DNA from: Elephas maximus indicus
Lineage: Eukaryota; Chordata; Mammalia; Proboscidea; Elephantidae
DNA length: 64,000 nt
Direction: 5' to 3'
Assembly: GCF_024166365.1 (NCBI RefSeq)
Contig: NC_064822.1
Span: 109,178,823-109,242,822 of the forward strand
The notes under the pieces are model-generated. The model ran no database searches and had not been told where the DNA came from. It saw nothing but the letters and a program-made list of their open reading frames with translations. A program made the position numbers and the translations under genes. Shown here piece after piece: positions 12,020-26,200 of this stretch (positions are counted from its first letter, which is position 1; each line of letters begins with the position of its first letter).

Positions 12020-12320
12020 CTCCCCCAGACATAAATCAGAAGTGATTTCATTAAATGCACCTCCTGCTGGGGATGTTGGCTCATAATTCCTCTCTGATTA
12101 ACCCCCACTACCCCAGCAAGTTTATAGGCCAAGAGAGGGAGGGGGGAAGAGGGTGGGTAAAAGGAGGGATGGGGGAATCCCAGGCGGGTGATGGATGCCT
12201 CTGTCAGCCCAGCTCGTATTTATTAATAGTCTTAATACGGGAAGCAATAAAGGAAGAGAGGGATTCTATTAATTAAATCATTGTTATAATTAACTTTCAT
12301 TAAAGGAGGATCAATAAAGA
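12020..12320. promoter_or_regulatory. Candidate conserved non-coding element, homeodomain-site rich
   Basis: Dense TTAAT/TTTAT cores in unique DNA: 'agacataaatcag', 'ttcattaaatgc', 'tctgattaaccc', 'tatttattaatagtcttaat', 'ctattaattaaatcat' and 'ttataattaac'. It lies about 0.9 kb beyond the CALCOCO1 poly(A) signal. Proposed as an enhancer flanking the HOXC region. Confidence 0.45.
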
Positions 12321-13204
12321 GGGGCTGAGATGGAGAGAAGAGAGATCCATTATCTCTAATTTCCTTGGAAGGGATTCAGGGAATGAGATGGGGTTGCTAG
12401 GAGACAGATAGGTGAGTGAAAGAAGGAAGGATGTAAGATGCCACCCAGGTGGGGCTGGAAGGGGGGTGGACAGGAGGGTTTCAGGTAGATGGAGGGAATG
12501 GTGGGGGTGGCCCACCCAGGGGCCCTGAAGGAAATGGAGGGTGGCTGATAAGGGAGCTATCAGGATAGAGAACTAGGGGGCTGTGGGCATGTGCTTATGC
12601 AGGGCATTGCTGAGAGCCTTGGTGAGCACACAGGTCCTTAATAAATGCTTTACGATACTGTGTATATCTGTCTAGCCTGTGAAGCTGGTTAGAGTGGATC
12701 AATGTGTTTTTGTGACTGCAGAGTCAGTGTGTATATGGGTGTGTGAGGATGGCAATAGGAGGGAAGCAGGGATAAGAGGAATATAAAATAGTCTTTAGAG
12801 GCAGGGACTTAGGGTGTATTTTACTAAGGGGATACTCAAACGTGTGCACTCTTGACAGGAGTAATGCCTGCTCTTTGCCCCAAGGTAGAAAACCCCCTCT
12901 CTCTTGCACTGCACACACCCTGCTCCTCGGCTTGGTACCCTGGGACTAAACCCTAAGCAGAACTGATGTAGAACCATCAGCTTGCCCCCTCCCCCACTGC
13001 AGAATTCCCCAAGCTGGACCTTCCATCTGAGATAAGGTCTTTATCCCTCCACTTCCAACTGGCAGCCAACATACCAGGAAGCACAATCGGAAAAATAACT
13101 GCCCAGCATCCTCTCCTACAAGGCAGAGATGATTCCCCTCCCTCCTCCATCCCTCAACCAGGGTCTAAGAGGCAGAGGGCTGGGTCCTCTTTGCTGTAGT
13201 CACA

Positions 13205-14103
13205 CTCGTGATAAGAACACATTTTATTAGAATAGTTATACATATCATATAAATATATCTATCCATACTAGAGATAACAGGGAGGAATATCAGAGGGGAA
13301 GCTCTTATTGCTGTGGGGGACCTGGAGAGGGCAGAGGGGCTGGGAAATGGGACCTCTGGGACCACTTGCTCCCCCATCCCTCACAGAAGGCACAAATGCA
13401 TTATTTCTATCCATGTGAGGATGCTGGGGGGAGTGGCAGGGAGGGGCAGGAGATAAAGTACAGGAAACCTCAAAAATACAAAAGAAACCTCCAAACTTAA
13501 CGTCTAATGCTATGGAAAAGGCTGCAGTGGGTGCGAAAGGCAATGGTGGGGGGAACAGAAAGGGGAACCAACGAAGCTTAGAACTGAGAGAGACCTGAAG
13601 AGGTCATCATGTCCATGCTGCTGCCTCTATGCAGGCTGCAGAGAACACTCAGGTAAACAAACATAAACCCTAAATAAGAGAGGGTGGAGTGCCCCAAGAA
13701 TTGGCTTTGGGACATCAGAGGGGAGTGTGTGTGAGTGTGCACGCCCTGGTGGTTTGGCGGCTGGTGAGAGTGACAGAGGCAGCCAGGGCTAGGAGTGGAT
13801 GATTCTATTTCCACAGGCGGAGGCCTCCTTCATCCTGGTTCCTCCAAAACCGCTTTCGGGAGTAAATTCAGCCACTGCTTCTAAGAAGGACCCCTGTCTG
13901 GGTCAAAAGAGCCAGGTGGGAGAGGATGAAATTACAGAGCTTGGGATGAAACAGGGGCACACTAGGGGCAGTTCTTAGGGAAGAGAATCCCATGGTGCCC
14001 AATGTGATGGAAAATAGGCATGAGACCTAAGTGTACATCTGTGCATGAGGGTGTATGTATGTGTGTACGTGTACATTTGTGTATGTACTAGGGAAAGGGG
14101 AGA
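13205..14103 (-). other. CALCOCO1: CALCOCO1 3' UTR
   Basis: About 0.9 kb of non-repetitive sequence lies between the stop codon and the first good minus-strand poly(A) signal, AATAAA at 13228-13223. The cleavage site is inferred to lie 10-25 bases beyond it. No other minus-strand AATAAA was noticed in between. Confidence 0.6.
13223..13228 (-). terminator. CALCOCO1: CALCOCO1 poly(A) signal AATAAA
   Basis: TTTATT on the plus strand reads AATAAA on the gene strand, 0.88 kb after the stop codon. A T/GT-rich downstream element is not obvious, so use of this site is inferred. Confidence 0.5.
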
Positions 14104-14281
14104 TCATTCAAAGGTGAAGGGGTCCTGGGTGCTGAAAAAGAAATGTCCATCCATGTGGTCCTCCAGGGTATCCTTGTCACTCTCAGCAGGGAAGCGCTCC
14201 TTACAGATAGGACATTCCTTCCACGGTGGGGTGACAGGGCCCCCAGTGCTGGCCTCTGACAGGGAACCCACTGCAAAGCCA
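14104..14281 (-). CDS. CALCOCO1: CALCOCO1 exon 15 (last coding), residues 633-691 and stop
   Basis: The acceptor CTCTCTCTAG precedes TGGCTTTGC. The exon encodes the C-terminal zinc finger (C656-P-I-C659 and H675-M-D-G-H679), then [13 protein letters not shown] and TGA at 14106-14104. All four zinc ligands are present. HFFFSTQD (679-686) resembles an FFAT-like site for ER VAP proteins, in line with the protein's ER-phagy role. Confidence 0.96.
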
Positions 14282-17200
14282 CTAGAGAGAGAGGAGGGGA
14301 ACAGGAGAGGGTCAGTGCTCTCCCTGCCCTTCTTGATTTGCAGACCTCAGGAAGAGGGACCCCTGCACCCGGGCTCCCAGATGATCCTGTTTCTAATGAA
14401 GCACTCTGGCTCCTAGCCTCTCCTGAGGCATCTTCCTCCCCATGTCCTCTCTTTAGTCCCTGCTGGTCTCTGTAGTGTACAGCCCATCCCCCAACCTTCT
14501 GCTCTCTTCCCTCCATTCTGTCTGCCGCCTAATGAGGCTGAAAATGAGTCTGACATCGTCCTTCATCTTCCTGCTCCAGCCTAGAAGGATGTCAGCATCA
14601 CCCCCTCCCTGCCTGGAGCCCATCTCATATCCACGCAAAGATGCACTCTAGATGAGAGAATTTCTCTTCCTCCTTCCTCCCCACTGGACCCAGAGAAGAA
14701 AACAGAAGGCTAGAGGGAGCGATCTGTTACCTGAATCTCCCACCCCTGCAGCTTCACCTCCCAAAGGGTCCCCAGGGAAGTCAGGGAAGGGGGAAAGCAA
14801 CTCAAAAGCAGCCAGATGGATGCTGGATCCCAGTCTTCTCTCTGCCCTTATCCCTGGGGATCTTGGTCACCTTCCTTCCTTCCCCAAGCTTAGGTGCCTC
14901 CCTGGTAGTTAGGGAAGGGCCAAGAGAGAGCGGACGCAGGGCAATTTGGGCTCCGTAGAAGATGGTGCTAGAACAACACAGAAGCCATGATGATATAGGA
15001 GGAGGGATAACCTGAAGGCACCTGGGATTTGGGTGGTGGGTAATTTTGTGTCAATCACATCTCCTATCTCCTTTCTTGGCTGTGGCCAAGAAAGGGGGCC
15101 TTGGAGGAAGGGTGTGTGACTGTTCACATGGATGCCCTTTTTCACCTGCATCCCCCTACCTTCCTCCCTATCTTCCCCACCTGGCACTCACCTGGCCATG
15201 TCGTAGAAGGCACTGCCCAGTTCAGGAAGCAGCAGGTTAGCTTCCTCGCCCCCATTCTGCACAGCTGCCATGAGGACTGACTTCTCATCTTCAGCCTCCT
15301 GGACACCAAAGAGACAGGATTGGGTTTTGGGGTTGTATCCCAAGATGGGAGGAGGGCAGCACATTGGGACAGGTAAGAGAAGAGCAGCCAGGAGAGATGT
15401 TTTGATGAGGGCTAGTGGATAAGAAGAGAAGGAATGTGGGGGGCAGGGACCAGAAGCAGAGGCTATTGGGTTGGATTGGGTTTTGGGATGGCATACGTTG
15501 AGTGGCCTTGAAGAGAAGTGGGCAGATGCCTGCCTCCTTTCCTCTAAGAAAAAAACAGAGCCCTGCTGGGCTAAGACTTTCTGCTTTGGAGACTGGATAG
15601 TTGGGTTTGGCCCTACCCCCTGTTTGGTCTTCCTCACTGCTCACCGAGTCAGAGCTACTGTCCTCAACTGGCCCTGAGAGGTGAGGAGCAATGGGAGCTG
15701 GCTGGCTGATGACAACCAGGGGAGAAGATTCTCGGGGTCGAGCCGGAGAGGAGCCTGGATCTCCACTCTCACACAGGCCATAGGGTGGGAGCCTCATGTC
15801 TTCTGGGGACTCGTCCTCTGAGTCTGTCAGAACTGCTGGGCAGCCTGCAGGCAAGGGAAGTAGGCAGAGAAGGATGCATTATTAGAGCCTGGATCTGCTC
15901 TGTCTCCTCTGAAAGAGGGATATAGTTAAACTGAACAGGCCCAGGGTCTGGGAAGAAAAAAGACAAAATATACAAAAGGCAGAGGCATTTCCCAGAGGGG
16001 TCACAGGGAGCTTTCCCCAACAACAGGTGGGGCGGAGGGGAGGCATGGGGAAGAGCTGTCACAAGATTTAGGGGTGTACAGACTCAGTCCCGCAGCGGCT
16101 TCCTCATCCTCTGTGGCAGCATCCTCATTCCACTTCTCATCTGCCACCTTCTCCAGGCGGGCCTCCAGCTTTCTCATGTACTCTAGCAGTTCCTGGAGTT
16201 GGGGAGGAAAGAGGCAGGTGCTAGAGGCTGGGAGATGACAACCTTGCTGGCCGGCAGAACTTTTCCCTGCATCCAAGAAGAACTCTTAGCTCCTCAGGAT
16301 TAGATGTTTCAGTAAAGAGTGGGGCAACTTAAGGTATGTCCCCCGCTCCCTCAGGAGCCCTCCTTCATCCCTTATGTCTCTCCCTTCCCTGTCAATTCTC
16401 CCGTCCTGACAAGTCAGCTAACAGGAGGAGCCATGGTCCCATTTTTAGCCTCTGGGCCCTCCTAGAGATCCCGCCTCCCGACCCCATTGCCGTTGAGTCG
16501 ATTCCAACTCATAGCGACCCTACAGGACAGAGTAGAACTGCCCCATAGAGCTTCCAAGAAGCATCTGGTGGATTCAAACTGCCGACCTTTTGGTGAGCAG
16601 CCGTAGCACTCAGCCACTACGCCACCAGGGTTTCCCTCCTAGAGATAACCAGTTTCTAAACCAAGAGATGACAAGAAGACAAAGTTTCTAGCTCTCGAGT
16701 CCTAAACTGTGGCATCCAGGATAACTAAGTAACAGATTCTCACCTGCTTCTCCTCCTGCAACTGCTCCTTTTCCTTCTGGAACACACGCAGGGCTGACCG
16801 TAGCTCTGTCAGCTCCCGCTTACTCTCTGACAACTGTACCTGAGGGAAAAGGGCCAAATGGAATCTGGAGTCTAGAATGTACCTCCAAGAACCCAGGCTC
16901 TAGGACCTGGACCCAACAATCTGGAACCAGGAATATGATTTGTCTCTCCATGGCTTTGCTTCTCTCTGCTCTGACACACACAGGGGAACCCACAACACTC
17001 TTCTTGCATGAGTCCCTTATCTTGCCCACAGGAGATTCAGTTGTCTGAGTTCCAACCTCTGCCTCTGGAGTGTGGACCTGGATGACATCTTCTTGGCTAG
17101 GGTACAGAGCCCTCAGTCATCCCAGGGTCTACAGTTCTCCTAAGTCACCCCTACTAAGCTCAGGATACTTACCCTGAGAGCATAAAAGGACATGGCACGT

Positions 17201-20200
17201 TTTAGCCAACGAGGGCTGGGGTGGGGCGTGTAAGTATATGCCACCCAACATATAAGTGAGCATCTAACTCTTCCGAGCCCGCACCCAAGATGGATAGAAG
17301 GGGCACTGATACATCAGGAGACCACGGGACCAGGACTTGTGGGTGGCTGGGTGTCTCACCAGGCTAGAATCCTTTTCCCGGGCCAGTTCAGTTTTGAGCA
17401 CTTGATTCTGCGTCCTCTCCTCTTGAACTGCCTTCTCCAGTCGAAGGATCTCTGCACTCAGCTTTAAGATCTTGTCCTTCTCTGCCTGGTAGAGGGCCAA
17501 CAAGGAAAATGGGAGGGTGAAGGTAAAGAAAACAGGATGCCACTGGCAATAGCAATATCCTTCTCTGTGTCCCTTCCTTTAATTGATTTAATTAACTGAA
17601 TTGAATCAAATTGTTTTTGAGCCTATTTACCCTTCTTGCCTTCTCCATTTGCTATACACCCGGAATGACGGATCAAGAATGGGTATTATGGCAGGGCTGG
17701 TAAATGTTTCTGAATCAAGAAAGGTGCTATGGAGATCAGGATTAGGACACCTTGGTTAGGGATGGGTTATGCCTGGGAAGTGGAATTTATCTTCCTTATT
17801 GCTCCTCCCATGTCTAAGTCCTCTAAGGTTTGTAGCCCCCCTTCTCTCCTCCCACAATATATGACCACATACAGGAGTCCACACAGAGATAGGGGCAGTG
17901 GCCATGGTCTGCTGTCAGGTCTCCCTAGGCCTCTACCTCCACACTCTGCAGCAGCCCTGCCCTCTCCTTGCTCCACTGGCTTTTTTCCTCCTTCAAGTGC
18001 AGACTGAGTTCAGCCAGCCTGCTGTTGACTTCAGCCACTTCCAGGCGGCTGCGGTGTAGCTCAGAGATGGTGCGGTCCCTGGCTCCTGCTGCGCTGGCCA
18101 ACTCCTCCCCCAGAAGGGCTGCTTTCTGCTGACTTGAAGCTGCAAGCTCCTGGGCCCCTCGAAGCTGCTCCTTCAAGGGCTCCAACTCAGCCTCAGGAGA
18201 AAGGAAGAGATGGAGATCAGAGCTCCCACTGAATCACTGAACTAGGAAGGTAAGTGGGCTCCCTCGTCCACCAGGTTCTCTACCTGCCCCCACAACCCCA
18301 CAACTACATTGAGGACTCAGGGTTGTGTTGTTTAGTCTTTAGCCATGTGTTTTCCCCTTTCTTCTGGCCATCTAGGCTTTTCTACAACCAGCACCTAGTT
18401 TCTGTTGCCTAGGGGCCTCCACTCACCACCTGCTGCTGGGCCTGGCCTAGGGTGTCCTTCATCTGGGCCACCTTGTCCTTCAGTCGCTGGGCCTGAGCAC
18501 CCTGCTCCTCCTGTCGGCCCTTGGCCTCCTGAAGCTCCAAATTCAAGCGACGGTTCTCCCGTTCTGCCATTTGGAGCTCAGCCTGATGGAGGTGGAGAGA
18601 AGGTGAGGATAATAGGTATGCACATTTGGGGTGGGCAGGGAGGTAGACCACTGTGATGTGAGAGGTCAAGATTCTATTTCTTAGATTTGAATACAAACTC
18701 AAGCATTCAGCTCTTGCCAGTCCTTCTTGGGTTCTTTCCTCAAAAGAACTGTCCTGAACATACAGTCTCCAGCTCCCAAAATGAGGCATCCAGCTTCACA
18801 GCCTATGGTCTTACGTGAGTCTAGGTATCCCATATCCCATTTTCACTTTTCCATGCCTCCTCTTAAATCAAAACTCAGTCTGGATGTACAGGCTCCTCAA
18901 ACTCAGCATATCTACATGAAGTCAGACCTTTCACCCCATCCCAGTCTTTCCCACTCTTGTTTCTGTCCATGGTACTATTTCCCAAATCATCCAGGCTGGA
19001 AACCTTGGTTCCATGCTAGGCTCTGTTCCCTCCTTAGCAGCCCACAGAAAAGTCTATTGCTTCTCTGCCCTCATTTTGGTTACAGCCATTCTCTCTTTTA
19101 TACTATCGACGCAATCGTGTTAGTTCAGGCTCTTGTAATTTCTAGCTTGAACTACTGAATAATCTCCTAACTAGTTCATCTTCCACAAGGAAATCAGATA
19201 AGTCTTAAGTACAGTTCTGACTCTTTAAGTACATTTGTTTTTTTTTTAAGGAGATGTTACCTCCACTTGAAATCATCAATGCCTTCTCACTGCTTACAAA
19301 ATAAAGATTAAACTCAAGAGCCTCCACAATCTGACCTAGACCTTATCTCAAATTCTTCACACACACACACATTCAATACCCATTGCCGTCTAGTCAATCC
19401 TGATTCATTCATAGTGACCCACAGGAGAGAGAAGAATTGTTCTATAGGTTTCCAAGGCTGTAATCTTTGTGGAAGCAGACTGCCACATCTTTCTCCCGCA
19501 GAGCGGCTGGTGGGTTCAAACCACTGACCCTTCCATTAGCAGCCAAGGGCTTAACTACTGCACAACCAGGGCTCATGCATTCAATAGCCTCAAGCATTCT
19601 GGACTCTAAATTTGTGATGTGTTTCTCTGTTCTTCCCTTTCATCTCTGTCTACTCAAATTCTATCTCTTCTTACTGCAACACCCTAACAACAAAAAGACA
19701 ACCCAACTAAAAAATGGGCAAAGCATATGAACAGACACTTCACCAAAGAAGACATTCAGGCAACTAACAGACACATGAAGAAATACGATCATTAGCCATT
19801 GGAGAAAGGCAACTCAAAACTACAATGAGATACCATCTCACCCCAACAAGGCTGGCACTAATCCAAAAAACACAAAATAATAAATGTTGGAGAGGTTGTG
19901 GAGAGATTTGGACACTTACGCACTACTGGTGGGAATGTAAAATGGTACAACCACTTTGGAAAACGATCTGGTGCTTCCTTAAAAAGCTAGAAATAGAAGT
20001 ACCATATTATCTAGCAATCCCACTCCTATGAATATACCCTAGAGAAATAAGAGCCATCATACAAATAGACATATGCACATCCACATTCATTGCAGCATTG
20101 TTCAAAATAGCAAAAAGATGGAAACAACCTAGGTGACCACCAACAGATGAATGGATAAACAAATTATGGTACATATACACAATGAGATACTATGCAATCA

Positions 20201-23200
20201 TAAAGAACGATGACAAATCCATGAAACATCTCACAACATGGATGAGTCTGGAAGGCATTATGCTGAGTGAAATTAGCCAGTCACAAAAGGACAAATATTG
20301 TATGAGACCGCTATTATAAGAACTCAAGAAAAGGTTTAAACACAGAAAAAAGCATTCTTTGATGGTAATGAGGGTGGGGTAGTACAAGAGAATTCATTAA
20401 CTAGATAGTAGACAAGGGTCAACTTTGGTGACGTGAAGGACAACACACAACACAGGGGAAATCAGCACAAAGCAAAAGCTAAGAAGTTTCCAGGACACAT
20501 CTAAACACTTTGAGGGACAGAGTAGCTGGGGCTGGGGCCTGGGGACCATAGTTTCTGGGGTCATCTAGATCAACTGGCATAACAAAAATAAGAAAATTTT
20601 CTGCATCCCACTTTGGTGAGTGGTGTCTGGGGTCTTAAAGGTCTGTGAGTAGCCATCTAAGATACATCAATTGGTCCCATTCCACTTGGAGCAAAGGAGA
20701 ATAAAGAAAACCAAAGACACAAGGAAAATATTAGCCCAAGAGACAAAAAGACCACATAAACCAGAGACTCTACCAGCCTGGGACCAGAAGAACTAGGTGT
20801 TGCCCAGCTACCATCAATGACTGCCCTGACAGGGAACACAACAGAAAGTCCTGGATGAAGAGGGAGAAAAGTTTGGAACAGAACTCAAATTCACGTAAAA
20901 AGACCAGACGTAATAGTCTGACAGAGACTGGAGGAGGCCCCGAAACTATGGTCCTAGGATGCTCTGTTAACCCAGAACTGAAACCATTCCTGAAGCCCAC
21001 TCTTCAGACAAAGATTAGACAGGACTACAAAACAAAAAATAATACATGTGAGGAGGGTGCTTCTTAGTTCAATTGGATACATGAGACCAAATGGGCAGCT
21101 CCTGTCTGGAGGCAGGATGGAAAGGCAGGAATGGACAGGGAGTGATTGAATGGACACAGGGAACCAGGGTGCAGAGGGGGAGTGTGCTGTCACATCGAGA
21201 GGACTGTGACTAATGTCATATAACAACATGTGTATAAATTTTTGTATGAGAAATTAACTTGAGCTGTAAGCTTCTACTTAAAGCACAATAAAAGAAAAAA
21301 AAATTCTACCTCTTCACTGCTGAGCAAACTATCTTCCATTTCTTAGGGTCCTAAGGATGTAATTTAGGGGTTTGCAAATATTTGATCTGAATTTCTTCTA
21401 AATTATTAAAAATTATGTTATAAAACACACACAAACCCACAAGTTAACACACTGGAGATCACCAGTCTATCAACATGTGCTTACAGCTTAATTCATTTTT
21501 GTGTAAACCTTATATTGTTTACTGAATTAAAGAGTAAACTAAGATTATAAAGTGGACTGTTTAAAAATTATCATTTTAACTATTTATGTGCAATTCAGGG
21601 TGTTCTCAATACTGTATAATCAAAACAAAATACAGAATTGTATTAGCTGCTGAAGCTGACAGAACAGTCATCCATAACCTCCAGTTTCAAATTCTGGTAT
21701 CCTTCGAAATGATCTAATTGCTTTTATTGACCTTAGAGGTAATTACTATACCTTTGAATTTATAAAAATAAGATATTGCTTTTATTTATTCAGTAAGGCG
21801 CCACATAAGATGTAAGACTTCACTGGTGGTGGTGTGGAAAAGAGTTCTGCTCCTAGAAAGGCTTGAAAATACTAGGCTAGTCCATACTCCCTTTAAAAAA
21901 GCCTTTTCTAATGTCCTTAACAAGCTGAGCTCTCATCCACCCCTCTGGAACCCCGTAATACTTTATTACACTTCTCTTGTGACACAATATATTTGACTTG
22001 GATGAATCCCAATTGGGTATATGTCTTATCTTTCCTAGTAGAGTGCAACCATCTCTCCTGTACATTTCTACTCTCTGGCGCCAGCACACAGAAAGAATTC
22101 AATAAACACTGGATAAACAATTGAGAAAGCAAATCAACTCTGAGCCCCTTACCTCGCTTTGTTCCTTGTCTGCTTGCACTTCCTTCAGTTGCCCAAGAAG
22201 CCTCTCTTGTTCCCGAGTCAAGGCCTTCACTGTGTCTCTAACCCTGTGAGTTGGGGGCGGCATGTCAGAGAACTTGGCTGGTCACTCAGGACAGGAAGGA
22301 AGGACTTGGACTTCTGTCTTAAGCTCTGTCTTCAGTGCTTCTTCTGGTGTTCTTCCAGGCCCAGAGCTCCACTTGGCTCTAGGATGCTCAAATCCCCCAA
22401 CCAAGATGATTCAGTTTTAGGCCCCAAGAACCAAGATTCTTGGTTCTAGAACACAATCTGAAAATAAAAGTTTTTCTTTTCCTTTTACATACTATTTTAA
22501 GGAATGTCCTGCTGATGGCTTCTTGGTTGTTCTCACTCAAGAGAGAAGGCATCCAGTCTTTTCTAGACAAGGGCAGTCACTACTGATTATAAACTTTTGG
22601 TCTGGATGAGAAGTTGTCAAACTTTCAGTAAAGGGCCTGGTAATAACTATTGTTGGCTTTGTGAGCCATGAAGTCTCTGTGTCAACTACTCAACTCTGCC
22701 TTGTTGTGTGAAAGCAGTCAGAAAATACATAAATGGGGGGATATGCAGTATTCCAATAACACTTTATTCATGAACACTGAAATTTGAATTTTATATTAAT
22801 TTTCACGTGTCTCAATATATCCTTCTTCAAGTTTTTTCCAACCATTTAAAAATGTAAAAATCAAACTTAGCTAATGGGCCGTATATAAACAAGTGGTAAG
22901 GTGCATTTGGTCTGTGGACCACAGTTTGCCAACCCCTGGCCTGGACAGCCTCTAATCTCTTCCAGATGCTCAATCTGATCCCTGTTTTTCTGCTCCATGA
23001 CTTAGAACCTAGACACCTAGTACATCCCTAGGGCAAGACTCACATATCCTAAAGAAGCCTTAGGGATCAACTCACGTATTGCTCTGGGCCTTGGACAGAA
23101 CTCTTCTTTCCTTCAAAGAGTTTTAAAAAATGTCAAATCTACCAATACAGAACGGAAGAAACTTAATCATGTTATTTGATGAAGAAAGACCTGGGGTATT

Positions 23201-26200
23201 TATCCTGGTGAAAATTTGAAGGACAAGGATGGGAGGAGATTAATATTCGTCCTGTTTGGCAGAAATAATAGGTGACTAGTAGAAGAAAGAAATTTATTCT
23301 ATATGACTTCAGAGATCTAAATCTGGACCGATGAGTAAAAGTTGTAGAACAGTAGAGTCTGGTTTATTCAAGAGATTAAAAAATGACAGCTATTCAACAT
23401 TTAAATAGGCTGCCTCCTTCTATCTTCCCTTATATACCCTAGGTGCTGTATTTCTCCTAATGCTAAGATTTTATGATTTTTAAACCTTTTCTCAGAGGGA
23501 GATTACATAACATTCCTGGATCACCAGTTCTAGTATTTCCTAATAGTAAGAACAGAGTCTAATCTTGTTCTTTCCTGTGGTAAAATCTGAAATCTATCCT
23601 CTACTATCTTCCATTGACTATTTTTAATCCATTCTCTTCTTCCAAATCTCCCCTCCACTCCTAGTTTCTGCTTAGCTTTTGCTGCATAAGAAATGGTAGC
23701 TATTATTATTTCTGAAGATAAGGAATATAGACTAGGGCTGGGAAAGATGGAAGAGAGCTAGGCAGAAAAGATATCCACAGTAACTGGAATACCCTGAGTG
23801 GGGTTGAGAAGAGAAAGAGAAACCGTGTGAGACAGACAGCAGGTTTGCCTGCCTGAAACAGGAGGCTGGAGTGCAGGAGTCACAGGAAATGACAAGAAGC
23901 AAGTGAGAGATGTCCTCTCACCTGTCCAGCTCCACCTCCTTCATCAGCACTTTCTCGCTGATGGTCTGGATGTCATCTTCTAGCTCCAGGATTCGCGCCA
24001 CATGGTCTCCTTGTTGCCGGCTCAGGATGTCCCTCTCTTCTGTGATCTCTCCATGGGACCGGGAAAGCCCCTGGAATTAAGGTTCCCCCAAAAGAATAGG
24101 GAAGTTGGGACTCATCTCTCAAAGAGTGGAACAAAGGCTTAGAAGGTACATGCCAGAGTTTGACTGCTCCCACACCCCTACTCCATAACCTCCCTTGAAA
24201 AGAAACTATGAGAGAACATTCCCTTACTTCTGAATGTGGACATCTCCACCCTCCCCCAGAACTCCCATTTTCAAAGAAGTGAGCCTCATGACAAATTTGG
24301 GAAGTGTCTCCTGTCTTATCAAGTTTAATTCCATTTGTTACTCCTTAAACTATTTCCTTGATGCCAGAATAATCTTAAAAGCCCACTGATGTCTCCCCTT
24401 TACCCTCTTTGCTGAGTTCAGGTTTGGGGCACAGGATGAGCAAGCAGACTCTGCTCCCTGCCTGGCCCAACTCCCACCTTGTACTGTTCCATCAGCTCCG
24501 TGTGCTCCTGTCTGGCAGTTGCCAGAGTGGTCTCCAGCTCCCGTACTCGGCTCCTCAGCTCCGTCACCTCCCCTTCCAGCTGTAGCTTCAGCTGCATCAG
24601 GTCATTCCGTTCTTGCTGGCTCTCATCCAGCTGGTTCTAGAGGGGGAAAGATGAGAAGGGTGATGTGCTGGTGAAGGGGTCATTTTAGGCCCTGTCCCCG
24701 TCACTGCCCAGATGCATTTCTGGGTTGGGGAGTTACATCAGTGGGGGCTATAAAGAAGTGTGCGAGGAAGGCTTGGTGTTCTGAATCCTGCCCACCTCCC
24801 AGTGAGACCCACCAGCTCACAGCACTCTTAACTACTCATCCTTTTCTCACCTTCTCCCACCCTAGGCCTGGCCCCTTCCTCACCCAGTGATTCCAGGAAT
24901 CCCTCTTCTGGCGGAAGTCCTTCTCAATTTACACAGACAAAAGGGATGGCTGCCCTAATTTTACCCTGTCTATTTTTTTTTTTTTTATTCTGGAGTTGGA
25001 TAGACTTGGGTTCAAATCGCCAATACAATTTTCACTACCTATGCAACCTTGAGAGCCCTGGTGGTGCAGTGGTAAAGAGCTCAGCTGCTAACCAAAACGT
25101 CAGCTGTTTGAATCTACCTGGCCCTCCTTAGAAACCCTATGTAGTTCTACTTTGTCCAATAGGGTCGCTATGAATTGGAATCGACTCAATGGCAACGGGT
25201 TTGACTTGGTTGATGTGACCTTGAACAAATTACTTAACTTCTCTGAGTCTGTGTCCTTGTCTGTAAAGTGATCTCTGAGCCTGGGTTGTTTTAAGGTTTA
25301 AGTGAGAATAATGAATGTGCAAACAGACTCCTGAGTAAACCAGCTGCTATTGAGTCGACTCAGACTGACGGCAACCCATATGCGTCAGAGTAGAGTCATG
25401 CTCCATCGGGTTTTCAATGGATGATTTTTCAGAAGTAGATCACCAGGCCTTTCTTCTGATGCACTTCTTGGCACATTAACCATTTGTACCACCCAGGGAC
25501 TCCAGAATACAGAGTAGGAGCTCACGTATCTCTGACTTATATAAGATATAAACATCTTCCTATACTTGTGTCAACTCCATGTGTTTCTTAGACTTGAGGT
25601 TCTAGAGAGCAGGGGTTTGTCTAACTCTCATCTTCTGAGCCTTTCTCAGGCCTTTCCTCCTGTTTGGCGAATGGACTTCCTTCCCAGCCGACCCTGTCCC
25701 TTGCTTTCCTTCAGGAAGTCTTCCTTGCTAATAATGCCTCCACTTCCTAATTCTTCTCTATATGATCCAATAGAAATATACAAGCCACGTGTATCATTTT
25801 AAATTTTCTAGTAGCCGCTTTAAAAAATGCAATAAGAAACAGGTGAAATTAATAATATTCTATATCTAATCCAATGTCATGGATTGAACTGTGTCCCCCA
25901 AAAAATATATGTCAACTTGGTTAGGCCATGATTCCCAGTATGTGTGGTTGTGCTCTATTTTGTGATTATAATTTTATGTTAAAAGGATTAGGGTGGGACT
26001 GTAACACCACTCCTACCTGATCCAAGGTAAAGGGAGTTTCCCTAGGGTGTGGCCTGCACCGCCTATTATCTCTCAAGGGATAGAGGGAAAGGGAAGCAAG
26101 CGGAGAGTTGGGAACCTCATACCACCAAGAAAGCAGCACCAGGAGCACAGCATGTCCTTTGGACACGGGGCCCCTATGCCTGAGAAGTTCTAGACCAGGT

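Noticed and set aside
1..13200. ATP5MC2 exons expected on this flank by synteny
   Set aside because: No mitochondrial ATP synthase c-subunit coding sequence was recognised in either strand; the gene probably lies beyond the window.
15291..15854. 187-codon reverse frame as an independent gene
   Set aside because: It is CALCOCO1 exon 13 read through into the neighbouring intron; the splice sites at 15844 and 15645 account for the conserved part.
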